Assembly (NCBI RefSeq): GCF_004365705.1
Contig: NZ_SOBN01000001.1
Coordinates: 2,453,501-2,517,500, forward strand
Length of the DNA: 64,000 bases
Reading direction: 5' to 3'
Source: Streptomyces sp. 846.5
GTDB taxonomy: Bacteria; Actinomycetota; Actinomycetes; Streptomycetales; Streptomycetaceae
The position numbers were made by a program, and so were the translations under genes. The notes under the pieces are model-generated. The model had not been told where the DNA came from. It was given only the letters and a program-made list of their open reading frames with translations, and did no database searches. Positions 1 to 9,523 of this stretch are shown here, piece by piece; the stretch's first letter is position 1, and each line of letters begins with the position of its first letter.

Positions 1-1265
1 GGGCGCCCGGTACGGGCCGCGAGCCGGTGCAGCAGGTCGCTCAGCCGGGAGCCGGCCGGGACGCCGCCCTCGGTGCGGCTCGGGCGCTCGGCGACCAGGC
101 CGGCCACGCAGAGGGCCCGGTCCTCGGGGCCGAAGGGGTTCTGCCGGATCACCGTGTCCAGGCCGCCGGCGGCAGCCGACCCGACCCCGGCCGACTGGTC
201 CGCGCCGATCCAGGCCGGGTCGCGGACGATGTCGAACCCGGGGTGCGCGGCCTGCCACTCCTGACCGAGTCCGCCGGCGAGCAGCCGGTGCACCTCCACG
301 CCCCGGTGCAGTTCCTTGCGCAGGTTCTCCCGGCGGGAGTTGGTGATCCGCAGCCCCAGCGACAGCTTCAGCATGAACGGGGCGCCGGGCCGGTGGACCG
401 TCCGCACGGAGGAGGTGGGGTACCAGAGCGGCCCGGCCGGGCCGAGGTCGTGCAGCCGCCCCTCGCCGAACAACCGGTGGACGTCCTGGCGGTGCGTCAG
501 TTCCCGGGCCTGCCAGGGATGCAGCGGAAGCGCCACGGTGCCGGACGGCAGCGGTCCGGCATCGGGCCCGCGCAGCGCGGCGGTGATGGCCGCGGCCGGG
601 GAGGGCAGCGCGGAGTCCGAGGCGGCCAGCTCCTGGTCGACAGCGAACCAGTGCAGCCGGTGTGCACCGCGCAGTTCGGGCGAGTAGGCGGCCGCCTCGG
701 ACTCGCCGAGACCTTCGCGGCTCTTGGGGGTGGGATGCAGTGGATGCCCCAGCAGCAGCGCCTGTTCGCCGTCCAGGAAGGGGCTGGTGCCGGGCGGCGG
801 CTCCGGGGCCCGCCGGTGCTCGGTGATGAACGCGGCGGTACGGCGGACCGAGTCGACGACGCGCCCGGCGAGGTCGGCGACATGGCGCGGCGCGACGGGT
901 TCGCCGCCGGAACCGCCCCGCGCCAGCAGCGCGGCGACGGTGACCGCGTCGACCGGGTGGCCGCCTTCGTACTCGCCGGCTCCGGCGACCAGAGCGGCGC
1001 GGCCGAAGCGGTGCCAGCCGCAGGGCGACCAGTAGCGGACCGGGATCACCAGGTGCAGTCCGTCACCGAGGGCCACGGTGAGCAGGCTGCCCGGTGGATC
1101 GGTGATGCCGCTCTCGCGGACCCAGCAGCGCAGCAGGCTCTCGGTGGCCGCGCAGTCGGCGGCCACCGCCGGGTCCGGATGCAGCAGCGGGTCGGGGTCG
1201 GCGTCGGCCGGGAGCGATCCGGCCTGGCCCTGCGTGGGGACTCCGCCACGGGCAGCAGTGCTCAT
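1..1265 (-). CDS. IucA/IucC-family siderophore synthetase (3' end cut by window edge)
   Basis: Partial gene of about 421 visible codons; the C-terminal part lies left of position 1. Family members are NRPS-independent siderophore (NIS) synthetases that use ATP to condense citrate or a similar acid with amines or hydroxylamines in the cytoplasm. The visible protein begins [12 protein letters not shown] and carries the nucleotide-binding motif GHPLHPTPKSREGL near residue 165. It also carries the conserved core LKLSLGLRITNSRRENL near residue 325, both typical of IucA/IucC. The start ATG overlaps the stop of the upstream decarboxylase in an ATGA junction, so the two are very likely translationally coupled. 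With the aminotransferase and decarboxylase it forms a siderophore operon. The exact NIS subtype cannot be assigned without the missing C-terminus. Confidence 0.9.
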   Translation of the reverse strand, partial: MSTAARGGVPTQGQAGSLPADADPDPLLHPDPAVAADCAATESLLRCWVRESGITDPPGSLLTVALGDGLHLVIPVRYWSPCGWHRFGRAALVAGAGEYEGGHPVDAVTVAALLARGGSGGEPVAPRHVADLAGRVVDSVRRTAAFITEHRRAPEPPPGTSPFLDGEQALLLGHPLHPTPKSREGLGESEAAAYSPELRGAHRLHWFAVDQELAASDSALPSPAAAITAALRGPDAGPLPSGTVALPLHPWQARELTHRQDVHRLFGEGRLHDLGPAGPLWYPTSSVRTVHRPGAPFMLKLSLGLRITNSRRENLRKELHRGVEVHRLLAGGLGQEWQAAHPGFDIVRDPAWIGADQSAGVGSAAAGGLDTVIRQNPFGPEDRALCVAGLVAERPSRTEGGVPAGSRLSDLLHRLAARTGR

Positions 1266-2776
1266 GAGTTGGTCTCCGGTTGTTCGACGGCGTCCTCGGC
1301 TTCGGCGCCTGCGGCGAGGACGAGTGCGATCAGGCGGTCCAGGTCCGCCGTGGTGGTGTGGGGATTCAGCAGGGTGAACTTGAGCCGCACCGAGCCCGGC
1401 CCACGCCCGAGTTCTGTACGGCCCACGACGGCGCTGCCCTGTTCAAGCAGTCGCCGTCTCAGCACGGCGTTCACCCGGTCCGTCGCCACCGGGCCTGCGT
1501 CACCCCGCGACGGCAGATACCGGAACAGCACGGTGCTAAGAACGGGTTCAGCGGTCAGTTCCAGCCGCGGTTCGGCGGCGATCCGTTGCGCCGCGTACCC
1601 GGCGAGGTCGTGGCAGCGGTCCACCAGGGCGCCGAGGCCGGCCCGGCCGAGGGTCCGCAGGGTGACGGCGATCTTGAAGGCGTCCGCCCGGCGGGTGGTC
1701 CGCAGCGAACGGCCGAGCAGCGAGGTGTAGCCCGCCTCCTCGTCGTCCTCCGGATTGAGATAGGCCGCACGCTGCTCCAGCGGCGCGTACATCGCCGCCT
1801 CGCGGACCAGCAGCACCCCGGCCGCGATCGGCTGCCAGCCGAGTTTGTGCAGGTCCAGGCCGATGGTGTCGGCCTCCCCCAGGCCGTCCAGCAGCGGCGC
1901 CAGGTGCCGCGAGAACAGCGCGCCGCCTCCGTATGCGGCGTCGACGTGCAGCCGCACCCGGTGTCGGCGAGCGACGGCCGCGACCGCGGGGAGCGGATCG
2001 ACGGCGCCGAGGTCGGTGGTTCCCGCCGTGGCGACAACGCACATCGGCACCCGTCCGGCGGCCCGGGCGTCCGCGAGGGCCCAGTCCAGCACCCGGGCGT
2101 CCATCCGGCCGTCGGGCCCGGTCTGGACCGGGACGACGGCGTCCCGGTCCAGACCCAGCAGCGCGGCGGCTCGGGCGATGGAGAAGTGGGCGGCCTCGGA
2201 GCAGTGGACGGTGAGCCGTCCCGAGGCGAACTGCTCACGCGGGAAGGAGTCGCGGGCCAGCAGCAGCGCCATCAGATTGGACTCGGTGCCACCGCTGGTC
2301 AGGACGCCGGCCGCGGCTTCGGGCCGGGGCAGGCCGACCAGTCCGGCCAGCACCCGGATCACCGCGAGCTCCACCGAGGTTGTGCCGGGAGCCTGGTCCC
2401 AGGAGTCCAGCGAGGGGTTGACCGCGGCGGTCGCCAGCTCCGCCGCGACGGCGACGGCCAGCGGCGGCACATGCAGATGGGCGGCGCAGGCGGGGTCGGC
2501 CGGATCGGCGGCGGTGGCGGCCAGTGCTTCGACCAGCCTGGCCAACGCGGACGGGTCGCCCTGCTCCGGGAGCAGTTCCGACGGCTCCAGCAGCGCCCGC
2601 ATCCCGTCCGCCACGGCCGCAGGGCCGCCCGGCGGCAGCGGACCGCCCCGTCGTCCGGCGCCCCGACGCAGCGCCGCGAGCGCCTCGGCGACCAGCGGCT
2701 CCAGCGCGTCCGGGCCCGCGATCCCGCCAGCCAGGGCGGCTCCCGGCAGCGGGTCCGGCGTACCCGGCGCGATCAC
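1262..2776 (-). CDS. PLP-dependent decarboxylase, probable L-2,4-diaminobutyrate decarboxylase
   Basis: A 504-residue group II (glutamate/DOPA-decarboxylase-type) PLP enzyme. The PLP lysine is in [13 protein letters not shown], a histidine-aspartate site is in [11 protein letters not shown], and the substrate-domain motif [17 protein letters not shown] is present. The adjacent diaminobutyrate aminotransferase suggests it decarboxylates L-2,4-diaminobutyrate to 1,3-diaminopropane, as in rhizobactin/schizokinen-type pathways; that is inference from context. Streptomyces DesA lysine decarboxylases belong to the same family, so lysine is the main alternative substrate. The start is GTG in a GTGA overlap with the aminotransferase stop, and the stop overlaps the synthetase start in the same way. 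These junctions indicate a tight three-gene operon. The family call is firm; the substrate is moderately supported. Confidence 0.87.
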   Translation of the reverse strand: MIAPGTPDPLPGAALAGGIAGPDALEPLVAEALAALRRGAGRRGGPLPPGGPAAVADGMRALLEPSELLPEQGDPSALARLVEALAATAADPADPACAAHLHVPPLAVAVAAELATAAVNPSLDSWDQAPGTTSVELAVIRVLAGLVGLPRPEAAAGVLTSGGTESNLMALLLARDSFPREQFASGRLTVHCSEAAHFSIARAAALLGLDRDAVVPVQTGPDGRMDARVLDWALADARAAGRVPMCVVATAGTTDLGAVDPLPAVAAVARRHRVRLHVDAAYGGGALFSRHLAPLLDGLGEADTIGLDLHKLGWQPIAAGVLLVREAAMYAPLEQRAAYLNPEDDEEAGYTSLLGRSLRTTRRADAFKIAVTLRTLGRAGLGALVDRCHDLAGYAAQRIAAEPRLELTAEPVLSTVLFRYLPSRGDAGPVATDRVNAVLRRRLLEQGSAVVGRTELGRGPGSVRLKFTLLNPHTTTADLDRLIALVLAAGAEAEDAVEQPETNS

Positions 2777-4185
2777 CCGCGCTCTCCCGCCCGGGCGGCG
2801 GGCACCGTCCGGTGCGCCGCGGAGGCGGCATGGACGGCCTCTCCGAGGCGTTCCAGCACGGCTTCCGACTGCTCGTCGGTCATGGTCAGCGGTGGCAGCA
2901 GCCGCACCACGCTGTGGTGGCGGCCGCCCAGCTCCACGATCAGCCCGCGCCGCAGCGCCTCCTGCCGCACGGCCGCGGCGAGCTCGGGTGCGGCCGGACG
3001 CGCGCCCAGCGCATCGGCGTCCGCCTGCGGATCGACGATCTCCACACCCAGCATCAGGCCACGGCCCCGGACATCGCCCATGGCCGGCAGCAGGCAGTGC
3101 AGCGCACGCAGCCGGGCGAGCATCCGCTCGCCGAGGGCGCCTGCCCGCTCCGCCAGCCCCTCCTCGCGGACGAAGCGCAGGGTCGCGGCCCCGGCGGCCA
3201 TGGCGAGCTGGTTGCCCCGGAAGGTGCCCGCGTGCGCCCCGGGCGCCCAGACGTCGAGCTCGCCCCGGTAGACGATGGCGGCCAGCGGCAGGCTGCCGCC
3301 GATCGCCTTGGACAACACCATGACGTCGGGGAGGACGCCCGAGTGCTGCACGGCCCAGAACGCCCCGGTCCGGCCGACGCCGGTCTGCACCTCGTCGACG
3401 ATCAGCGGAATGCCGTGCGCCGCGGTGATCCGGCGCATCTCGCGCAGCCAGCCGTCGGGGGCCGGGATGACGCCGCCCTCCCCCTGGACCGGTTCGACGA
3501 TCATCCCGGCAGCCGGCTCCACCCCGCCCTTGGGGTCGGCCAGCAGGGCCTCGGTCCAGCGCGCGGCGATCCGCGCGGCCTCCGGACCGCCCAGCCCGAA
3601 CGGGCAGCGGTAGTCGTAGGGGAACGGCAGCCGTACCGGTCGGCCCGCAGAACCGCCGGAACCGGCACCGGCGGTGCGGTCGCCGCCCGCGGCCAGCGCA
3701 CCCGCGGTCATGCCGTGGTAGGCCCCGGTGAAGGCGAGCAGGCCGCTGCGCCCGGTGGCGGTGCGGACCAGCTTCAGCGCCGCCTCGACGGCATCGGTAC
3801 CGGCCGGTCCGCAGAACTGGATCCTGGCATCCCGGGCGAACTCCTCCGGCAGCGAGGCGAAGAGCTCGGTGGTGAACTCGTCCTTGACCGGGGTCGCCAG
3901 GTCCAGCACGTGCAGCGGGGCCCCGGAGTCGAGCACCGCGCGGATCGCCTGCAGTGCCACCGGGTGGTTGTGGCCCAGGGCGAGGCTCCCGGCCCCGGAG
4001 AGGCAGTCCAGGTAACGTCTGCCGTCCGCGCCCTCGACCGTCATACCGAGCGCTCGCACCGGGACGATCGGCAGCGAGCGGGCGTAGGTACGGGCTGCGG
4101 ACTCGCGGGCGGCCTGGCGTCCGAGGATCGCCTCGGGATCGACGCCGGACGCGGCAGCGGCTGGTGGCAGGACGGTCGGCGGCAT
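2773..4185 (-). CDS. Diaminobutyrate--2-oxoglutarate aminotransferase
   Basis: A class III PLP aminotransferase of 470 residues, predicted to make L-2,4-diaminobutyrate from aspartate semialdehyde and an amino donor. Visible marks are the cofactor segment [16 protein letters not shown], the aspartate in [15 protein letters not shown] and the Schiff-base lysine in [16 protein letters not shown]. The sequence [16 protein letters not shown] is typical of the ectoine/diaminobutyrate aminotransferase group. An in-frame ATG lies 29 codons upstream, but the ATG at 4185 is preferred. It has AGGAGG ten bases upstream and places the family start correctly. It is the first gene of the siderophore operon. 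No clear DmdR/IdeR-type iron box was seen in the 170 bases upstream, although iron control would be expected. Confidence 0.88.
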   Translation of the reverse strand: MPPTVLPPAAAASGVDPEAILGRQAARESAARTYARSLPIVPVRALGMTVEGADGRRYLDCLSGAGSLALGHNHPVALQAIRAVLDSGAPLHVLDLATPVKDEFTTELFASLPEEFARDARIQFCGPAGTDAVEAALKLVRTATGRSGLLAFTGAYHGMTAGALAAGGDRTAGAGSGGSAGRPVRLPFPYDYRCPFGLGGPEAARIAARWTEALLADPKGGVEPAAGMIVEPVQGEGGVIPAPDGWLREMRRITAAHGIPLIVDEVQTGVGRTGAFWAVQHSGVLPDVMVLSKAIGGSLPLAAIVYRGELDVWAPGAHAGTFRGNQLAMAAGAATLRFVREEGLAERAGALGERMLARLRALHCLLPAMGDVRGRGLMLGVEIVDPQADADALGARPAAPELAAAVRQEALRRGLIVELGGRHHSVVRLLPPLTMTDEQSEAVLERLGEAVHAASAAHRTVPAARAGERG

Positions 4186-4350
4186 GGCCTCGGTTCCTCC
4201 TGGCTGGTCAGGACGGTCCGCAGGGCCCGGGGCCGCCCCGGGGGGACCGCTACCGCGCACTGGGATGGGCACCCCCTCGGGTGACGCCCCTGTGGTCTAA
4301 CGAGCCAGGACCCTCCCAATCACGCGCGATCACGAATCCGCCCGGAGACA

Positions 4351-4392
4351 GCGAAGGGCGGCCGCTCCCCGTGGGGAGCGGCCGCCCTTCGC
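4351..4392 (-). terminator. Strong stem-loop terminator downstream of hflX
   Basis: A perfect 20-bp inverted repeat (4351-4370 with 4373-4392) lies between the hflX stop and the siderophore operon. It is very GC rich and has no clear U-tract, as is usual for streptomycete terminators. It should separate hflX transcription from the downstream siderophore genes on the same strand. Confidence 0.85.
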
Positions 4393-4410
4393 ACGACGCC
4401 TGGGGCCGGG

Positions 4411-5970
4411 TCAGCTGGCCTGGCCGGCCAGGCTGTAGCGCTCCAGCTCGGCCGCCAGGTCCGGCAGCACCCGGGCCTTGAGCAGGGTGCCCTCGCCGGT
4501 GTGCTCCTCGGAGAGCACCTCGCCGTCCCGGTGCACCCGGGAGACCAGGTCGCCCCTGGTGTAGGGGACCAGCGTGGTCACCTCGACCGCGGGCCGCGGC
4601 AGCTGGTCCTCGATCAGCCGCAGCAGCTCCTCGATGCCCTCGCCGGTGCGCGCGGAGACCACGATCGCGTGCCGCTCGCGGCGCAGCAGCCGGGCCAGGA
4701 CCTCGGGGTCCGCCGCGTCCGACTTGTTGATCACGACGATCTCTGGGACGTTCTGGGCGTCCACCTCGACGATGACCTGGCGTACCGCGGCCAGCTGGGA
4801 CTCCGGCTCGGGGTGCGAGCCGTCCACCACGTGCAGGATCAGGTCGGCGTCGCCGACCTCCTCCATGGTGGAGCGGAACGCCTCGACCAGGTGGTGCGGC
4901 AGATGCCGGACAAATCCCACCGTGTCGGCCAGGGTGTAGACCCGGCCGCCCAGCGTCTCGGCCCGGCGCACCGTCGGGTCCAGCGTCGCGAACAGCGAGT
5001 TCTCGACCAGCACCCCGGCCCCGGTGAGCCGGTTGAGCAGCGAGGACTTGCCCGCGTTGGTGTACCCGGCGATGGCCACCGAGGGGACCTGGTGGCGGCG
5101 CCGCTCCTGCCGCTTGGTGTCGCGGCCCTTCTTCATGTCGGCGATCTCCCTGCGGAGCTTCGCCATCTTCTCGCGGATCCGTCGCCGGTCCGTCTCGATC
5201 TTGGTCTCACCGGGACCGCGGGTGGCCATACCGCCACCGCCACCGGCCGACGAGCCGCCGCCGCCACCCATCTGCCGGGAGAGCGAGGCGCCCCAGCCGC
5301 GCAGTCGCGGCAGCATGTACTGCATCTGCGCGAGCGAGACCTGGGCCTTGCCCTCACGGGACTTGGCGTGCTGGGCGAAGATGTCCAGGATCAGGGCGGT
5401 GCGGTCGACCACCTTGACCTTGACCACGTCCTCCAGATGGATCAGCTGGCCCGGGCTGAGCTCACCGTCGCAGACCACGGTGTCGGCACCGGTGGCCTCG
5501 ACGATCTCACGCAGCTCACGGGCCTTGCCGGAGCCGATGTAGGTGGCCGGGTCGGGCCGGTCGCGGCGCTGGATCACGCCGTCGAGGACCTCGGAACCGG
5601 CCGTCTCGGCGAGCGCGGCGAGCTCCGCGAGGGAGTTCTCCGCCTCCTCCACCGTGCCGTCGGTCCAGACGCCGACCAGGACCACCCGCTCCAGGCGGAG
5701 CTGGCGGTACTCGACCTCGGTGACGTCCTGGAGCTCGGTGGAGAGCCCGGACACCCGGCGCAGCGACGCCCGGTCGCTGCGTTCGAACTGGTCGCCGTCG
5801 TAGTCGTTGCTGCGGCCTGCGCCGCCGAGGGCCTCGTCGAATCCCGCGAGGTCCTCGTCCATCAGTGCGTCCGCCCGGCGGGTGGCCCGGTCCTGCGGAG
5901 CAGTCCGCCGGGGGTCCTGCTGGGGGTCCTGCTCGGTGGCGGCGTCGCGGGTTTCGTACGTGGAGGTCAT
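4411..5970 (-). CDS. hflX: Ribosome-associated GTPase HflX
   Basis: A 519-residue GTPase that in other bacteria binds the 50S subunit and splits stalled or hibernating ribosomes. The N-terminal HflX domain carries YIGSGKARELRE and VVCDGELSPGQL. A glycine-rich loop (GGGGSSAGGGGG) precedes RGPGETKIETDRRRI. The G domain has G1 GYTNAGKSSLLN, G3 DTVGFVRHLP and G4 NKSD. The open frame continues 42 codons further upstream into the end of rshA, but the ATG at 5970 (MTSTYETRDA) has AAGGA in good position and fits the family. It starts seven bases after the rshA stop, so the two are probably co-transcribed. A strong stem-loop follows the stop. The N-terminal 75 residues are acidic and variable, common in streptomycete homologues. 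Confidence 0.95.
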   Translation of the reverse strand: MTSTYETRDAATEQDPQQDPRRTAPQDRATRRADALMDEDLAGFDEALGGAGRSNDYDGDQFERSDRASLRRVSGLSTELQDVTEVEYRQLRLERVVLVGVWTDGTVEEAENSLAELAALAETAGSEVLDGVIQRRDRPDPATYIGSGKARELREIVEATGADTVVCDGELSPGQLIHLEDVVKVKVVDRTALILDIFAQHAKSREGKAQVSLAQMQYMLPRLRGWGASLSRQMGGGGGSSAGGGGGMATRGPGETKIETDRRRIREKMAKLRREIADMKKGRDTKRQERRRHQVPSVAIAGYTNAGKSSLLNRLTGAGVLVENSLFATLDPTVRRAETLGGRVYTLADTVGFVRHLPHHLVEAFRSTMEEVGDADLILHVVDGSHPEPESQLAAVRQVIVEVDAQNVPEIVVINKSDAADPEVLARLLRRERHAIVVSARTGEGIEELLRLIEDQLPRPAVEVTTLVPYTRGDLVSRVHRDGEVLSEEHTGEGTLLKARVLPDLAAELERYSLAGQAS

Positions 5971-5977
5971 TGCATCC

Positions 5978-8356
5978 TTAACGGAAGGGATCAGGTCCAG
6001 GAAGCGGGAGAGCCGCCTCCTCATCGGACAACGCCCCAGCACTGCTGCGGATTCCCGACGACGACGATGGTCGCACGCCCTCTCCGGGACCGTCACCCGG
6101 ATTAGCCGACTGCGGGACCGCCCGGTAGACGTCGTAGACCCCGGCCACCCTGAGCATCGCCTTCATCAGCCCCGGCAGCAGCCCGGCGTCCGGCAGCTCG
6201 ACCGTGTAGCGGTGCCGCACCCGGAGCTCCTGCGGCGGCTCCACGGACGCCGAGACGATGTCGGCGCCGACGGCGGAGATCGCCGCAGTGAGGTCGGCCA
6301 GCAGCCGCGGCCTGCCGAGGGCGTCTGCCTGGACGGTGACCATGTAGCCGACCGGCGCGGCGTCCTGCCCCAGCGCGTCGTGCGCCCATGCCACCTCGAC
6401 CGGGGCGCGGCCGCCGCCGGCCATGCCGCTGCCGGTCGGACAGCCGCTGCGGTGCACCGCGATCCCGCCCTTGACCGCGAAGCCGAGCAGCGGGTCGGGC
6501 GGGACCGGGGTGCAGCACCGGGCCAGCCGGACCGAGGCGCCGGGCCGGCCCGCGGCGATCACCAGGGCCCGGTCCCGGAGGTCCCGGCCGGGGACGGACG
6601 CGGGGTCGACACCGGCCCGCTCCGCCCCGGCCTCCGTCTCGGCGGCCCTGGCCCCGGGCGCGGGTGCGGCCGGCTGGGGATGCTCGGCGAGCCAGCGCTC
6701 GATGGCGATCCGCGCGGACGCCGTCCGCGCGTGCGCCAGCCACTCCGGGGCCGGGCCGCCGGGCTCCCCGGCCCCGACGGGGGCGTCCTCGGTCAGTACG
6801 TCCACGACGTCGCCGTCGTGCAGCTCGGTGGAGAGTGCGGCGAGCCTGCCGCCCAGCCGCACCCCGATACATCGGTGGCCGACCTCCTCGCCGAGCGCAT
6901 AGGCCGCGTCGACGCAGCTGGAGCCGACCGGCAGGTGCAGGGTGCGGCCGTCCTCGGTGACGACCGTGAGCTCGCCGTCGCCGGAGAGGTCGGCGGTGAG
7001 GGCGGACCAGAAGGTGTCGGCGTCCGGGGTCTCCCGCTGCCACTCCAGCAGCCGGCTGAGCCAGCCCGGCCGGGCCGGGTCGGTGCGGTCCAGCTCGTCC
7101 CGCCCGGCGGCCGCCTCCTCGGCGTGCGCCTCGTCCGCGCGGGCCCCCGGGCTGCTCAGGGCCACCACGCCGAACTCGGCGACCTGGTGCATCCTCGCGG
7201 TGCGCACCAGCACCTCGACGACGTCCTCGCCGGCCCCGCCGGGCGCGGTGGCGACGGCCGTGTGCAGCGACTGGTAGAGGTTGAACTTGGGCGCGGCGAT
7301 GAAGTCCTTGAACTCCCCCGGAAGCGGGGACCAGCAGGTGTGCAGCTCGCCGAGGACGGCGTAGCAGTCGGCGTTCTCCTCCACCACCACCAGGACCCGG
7401 GCGAAGTCGCAGGGTGCGAGCTCGCCCCGGCGCAGCCGGCTGCGGTGCACCGAGACGGCGTGCCGGGGGCGTACCGACACCTCCGCCTGGATCCTGGCCT
7501 CGCGCAGCTGGCGGCGCAGCGCGCCGGCGAACTCCGCCAGCGGGTCCAGACCCTCCTGCTGGGCGGCATCCCTGGCCGCGATCAGCGCGCGGGTCTCCGC
7601 GTACTCCTCGGGGTGCAGGGTGGCGAGGACGATGTCCTCCAGCTCGGTCTTGACGACCTGGATGCCGAGCCGCTCCGCCAGCGGGATCAGCACGTCCCTG
7701 GTGACCTTGGCGATCCTGATACGGCTGGCCGGCTTCATGTGCCGGATGGTGCGCATGTTGTGCAGCCGGTCGGCCAGCTTGATGACCATCACCCGGACGT
7801 CCTCGCCGGTGGCCAGCAGCATCTTGCGGAAGGTCTCCGCCTCGGCGGCGGCGCCGAAGTCGACCTTCTCCAACTTGGTGACGCCGTCTACCAGGTAGGC
7901 GACCTCCTGGCCGAAGCCCTCCCTGACCTGATCGAGCGTCACCGCCGTGTCCTCGACCGTGTCGTGGAGCAGTGAGGCGACCAAGGTCGTGGTCTCGGCG
8001 CCGAGTTGGGCCAGGATCATGGTGACGGCGAGCGGGTGGGTGATGTACGGCTCGCCGCTCTTGCGGGTCTGCCCGCGGTGGGAGGCCTCGGCGAGCTGGT
8101 AGGCCCGGTCGAGCAGGGCGAAGTCGGCCTGCGGGTGGTGCGCCCGGTGCGCCCTGAGTACAGGCTCCAGCGCGTCCGCGAACTGCGGCCGCCCTCCGCC
8201 GACGAGCAGCGCGGCGAATCCCGCCCGGCCCAGCCCGGAACGCGCCCTGGCCCTGCGCAGGCCGCCACTGGCGGCCTCGCCGCCCTGGCCCGGTGGAGAG
8301 ACGGTTCTGCGACCGCCCAGGGGAACGGCTGGGAGATCACCGGCATCGACGTTCAT
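5978..8356 (-). CDS. rshA: RelA/SpoT homologue (RshA type): HD, synthetase-like, TGS and ACT domains
   Basis: A 792-residue member of the long RSH family controlling (p)ppGpp. In order it has an HD hydrolase domain with LLHDTVEDT and VIKLADRLHNMRTIRHM (about residues 100-270). A synthetase region with FKDFIAAPKFNLYQSLHT follows (about 290-430), then TGS with VGHRCIGVRLGGRLA (about 480-540) and a C-terminal ACT domain (about 690-780). The HD residues look intact. The synthetase region departs from the usual RSH pattern: its G-loop reads VRPRHAVSVHRSRLRR, and the arginine expected five residues after the catalytic aspartate is displaced. Its place beside hflX and dapF matches the second RSH gene of Streptomyces coelicolor, separate from the main relA. 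The ATG at 8356 was chosen because GGAGG lies five bases upstream; a GTG two codons earlier has no spacing. Confidence 0.88.
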   Translation of the reverse strand: MNVDAGDLPAVPLGGRRTVSPPGQGGEAASGGLRRARARSGLGRAGFAALLVGGGRPQFADALEPVLRAHRAHHPQADFALLDRAYQLAEASHRGQTRKSGEPYITHPLAVTMILAQLGAETTTLVASLLHDTVEDTAVTLDQVREGFGQEVAYLVDGVTKLEKVDFGAAAEAETFRKMLLATGEDVRVMVIKLADRLHNMRTIRHMKPASRIRIAKVTRDVLIPLAERLGIQVVKTELEDIVLATLHPEEYAETRALIAARDAAQQEGLDPLAEFAGALRRQLREARIQAEVSVRPRHAVSVHRSRLRRGELAPCDFARVLVVVEENADCYAVLGELHTCWSPLPGEFKDFIAAPKFNLYQSLHTAVATAPGGAGEDVVEVLVRTARMHQVAEFGVVALSSPGARADEAHAEEAAAGRDELDRTDPARPGWLSRLLEWQRETPDADTFWSALTADLSGDGELTVVTEDGRTLHLPVGSSCVDAAYALGEEVGHRCIGVRLGGRLAALSTELHDGDVVDVLTEDAPVGAGEPGGPAPEWLAHARTASARIAIERWLAEHPQPAAPAPGARAAETEAGAERAGVDPASVPGRDLRDRALVIAAGRPGASVRLARCCTPVPPDPLLGFAVKGGIAVHRSGCPTGSGMAGGGRAPVEVAWAHDALGQDAAPVGYMVTVQADALGRPRLLADLTAAISAVGADIVSASVEPPQELRVRHRYTVELPDAGLLPGLMKAMLRVAGVYDVYRAVPQSANPGDGPGEGVRPSSSSGIRSSAGALSDEEAALPLPGPDPFR

Positions 8357-8530
8357 GCACACCTCCGGCAGCGATCACCGGAGCGACTCGGCACCCCGAT
8401 GGTCCATGCTAGCGATTGCAACACGCGCAGCCATGCTGCGTGTTCCCAACGTCACCTTGATCACCCGTTCGGGGGATTTGAACCGGTGTGGAAATGGCAA
8501 GGCTCTAAGGTTGCGCGAAAACTTCGCGGC

Positions 8531-8570
8531 GTCAGAAACCTCGATGTCAGAAACCGCAGCGTCAGAAACC
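8531..8570. repeat. Three tandem 15-bp repeats at the 3' end of dapF
   Basis: The 10-mer GTCAGAAACC occurs at 8531, 8546 and 8561 with an exact 15-bp period; the five bases between copies differ. Read on the minus strand, the first copy contains the dapF stop codon, and because the period is a multiple of three each later copy repeats an in-frame TGA. Confidence 0.9.
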
Positions 8571-9476
8571 TGAGGACCGCAGCCAGTCCGCGGACAGCTC
8601 GCCCTCCGCGAGGATCACCGCGGGGCCGGTCATCTCGATGACGCCGTCCGTCCGTTCGGTGATCACCAGTCGGCCGCCGGGCACGTCCACGGTGTACGTC
8701 ACCGGCTTCCCGGTCAGCGCCGGGTCGGCGCCGTCCCGACGGGCCGCGGCGACCGCTACCGCGCAGGTCCCGGTGCCGCAGGAGCGGGTCTCGCCGGAGC
8801 CGCGCTCATGCACCCGCATGGCGACATGGCGGGGTCCGCGGTCCACCACGAACTCCACGTTCACACCGGTCGGGTAGGCCGAGGCGGGTGCGACGGCCGG
8901 TGCCGCGTACAGGTCGCCGGCCTGGGCGAGGTCGTCCACGAAGGCCACGGCGTGCGGATTGCCCATGTTGACGTTGAGCGCCGGCCAGCTGTGCTCCCCC
9001 ACCGTCACCACAACGGAGTCGGGGCCGGGCAGTTCGGCCCGTCCCATCTGCACGGTGACCTCGCCGGGCAGCCCGGGGCGGTCGGTGGCGACATGGACCT
9101 GCCGGACGCCCGCCCGGGTGGCCACCGCCAGGTCGCCGCTCTTGGCCAGCCCGGCCAGCACCAGGTAGCGGGCGAAGACCCGGACGCCGTTGCCGCACAT
9201 CTCGGCGATGCTGCCGTCGGCGTTGCGGTAGTCCATGAACCACTCCGCCTCGGCGGCCATCGACAGCGCCTCGGGATGGGCGGACGAGCGCACGACCCGC
9301 AGCACCCCGTCCGCGCCGATCCCGGCGCGGCGGTCGCACAGCCGGGCGACCAGGGCCGGCGGCAGGTCCAGCGCGCCGTCCGGATCGGGCAGGATGACGA
9401 AGTCGTTCTCGGTTCCGTGCCCCTTGAGGAACCTGAGGCCCCCGAGGAGTCGCGCGTCGTTCAAGATCTCACTCAC
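8562..9476 (-). CDS. dapF: Diaminopimelate epimerase
   Basis: A 304-residue cofactor-independent epimerase that converts LL- to meso-diaminopimelate for lysine synthesis. Both catalytic cysteines are visible, in AEMCGNGVRVFARYL and in GETRSCGTGTCAVAVAA. The N-terminal signature GHGTENDFVILPD is also present. Streptomyces peptidoglycan contains LL-diaminopimelate, so the role here is chiefly lysine biosynthesis. The GTG at 9476 (VSEILND) gives the usual length, but it sits against a GGAGGG run, so the start is less sure than the identity; the open frame continues far upstream as non-coding shadow. It lies downstream of a small membrane-protein gene and miaA on the same strand. A tandem 15-bp repeat covers its stop codon. 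Confidence 0.95.
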   Translation of the reverse strand: MSEILNDARLLGGLRFLKGHGTENDFVILPDPDGALDLPPALVARLCDRRAGIGADGVLRVVRSSAHPEALSMAAEAEWFMDYRNADGSIAEMCGNGVRVFARYLVLAGLAKSGDLAVATRAGVRQVHVATDRPGLPGEVTVQMGRAELPGPDSVVVTVGEHSWPALNVNMGNPHAVAFVDDLAQAGDLYAAPAVAPASAYPTGVNVEFVVDRGPRHVAMRVHERGSGETRSCGTGTCAVAVAAARRDGADPALTGKPVTYTVDVPGGRLVITERTDGVIEMTGPAVILAEGELSADWLRSSGF

Positions 9477-9523
9477 CCCTCCATCGTAGGGCCGAGTGCG
9501 GGACTCCCGTTCAGGACGCCCGT

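Noticed and set aside
27..3271. Long plus-strand frames opposite the siderophore genes
   Set aside because: The minus-strand frames carry clear IucA/IucC, decarboxylase and aminotransferase motifs; the plus frames have none.
4186..4350. Iron-box (DmdR/IdeR-type) operator upstream of the siderophore operon
   Set aside because: I looked for TTAGGTTAGGCTAACCTAA-like sequence and saw only weak partial matches, not enough to report.
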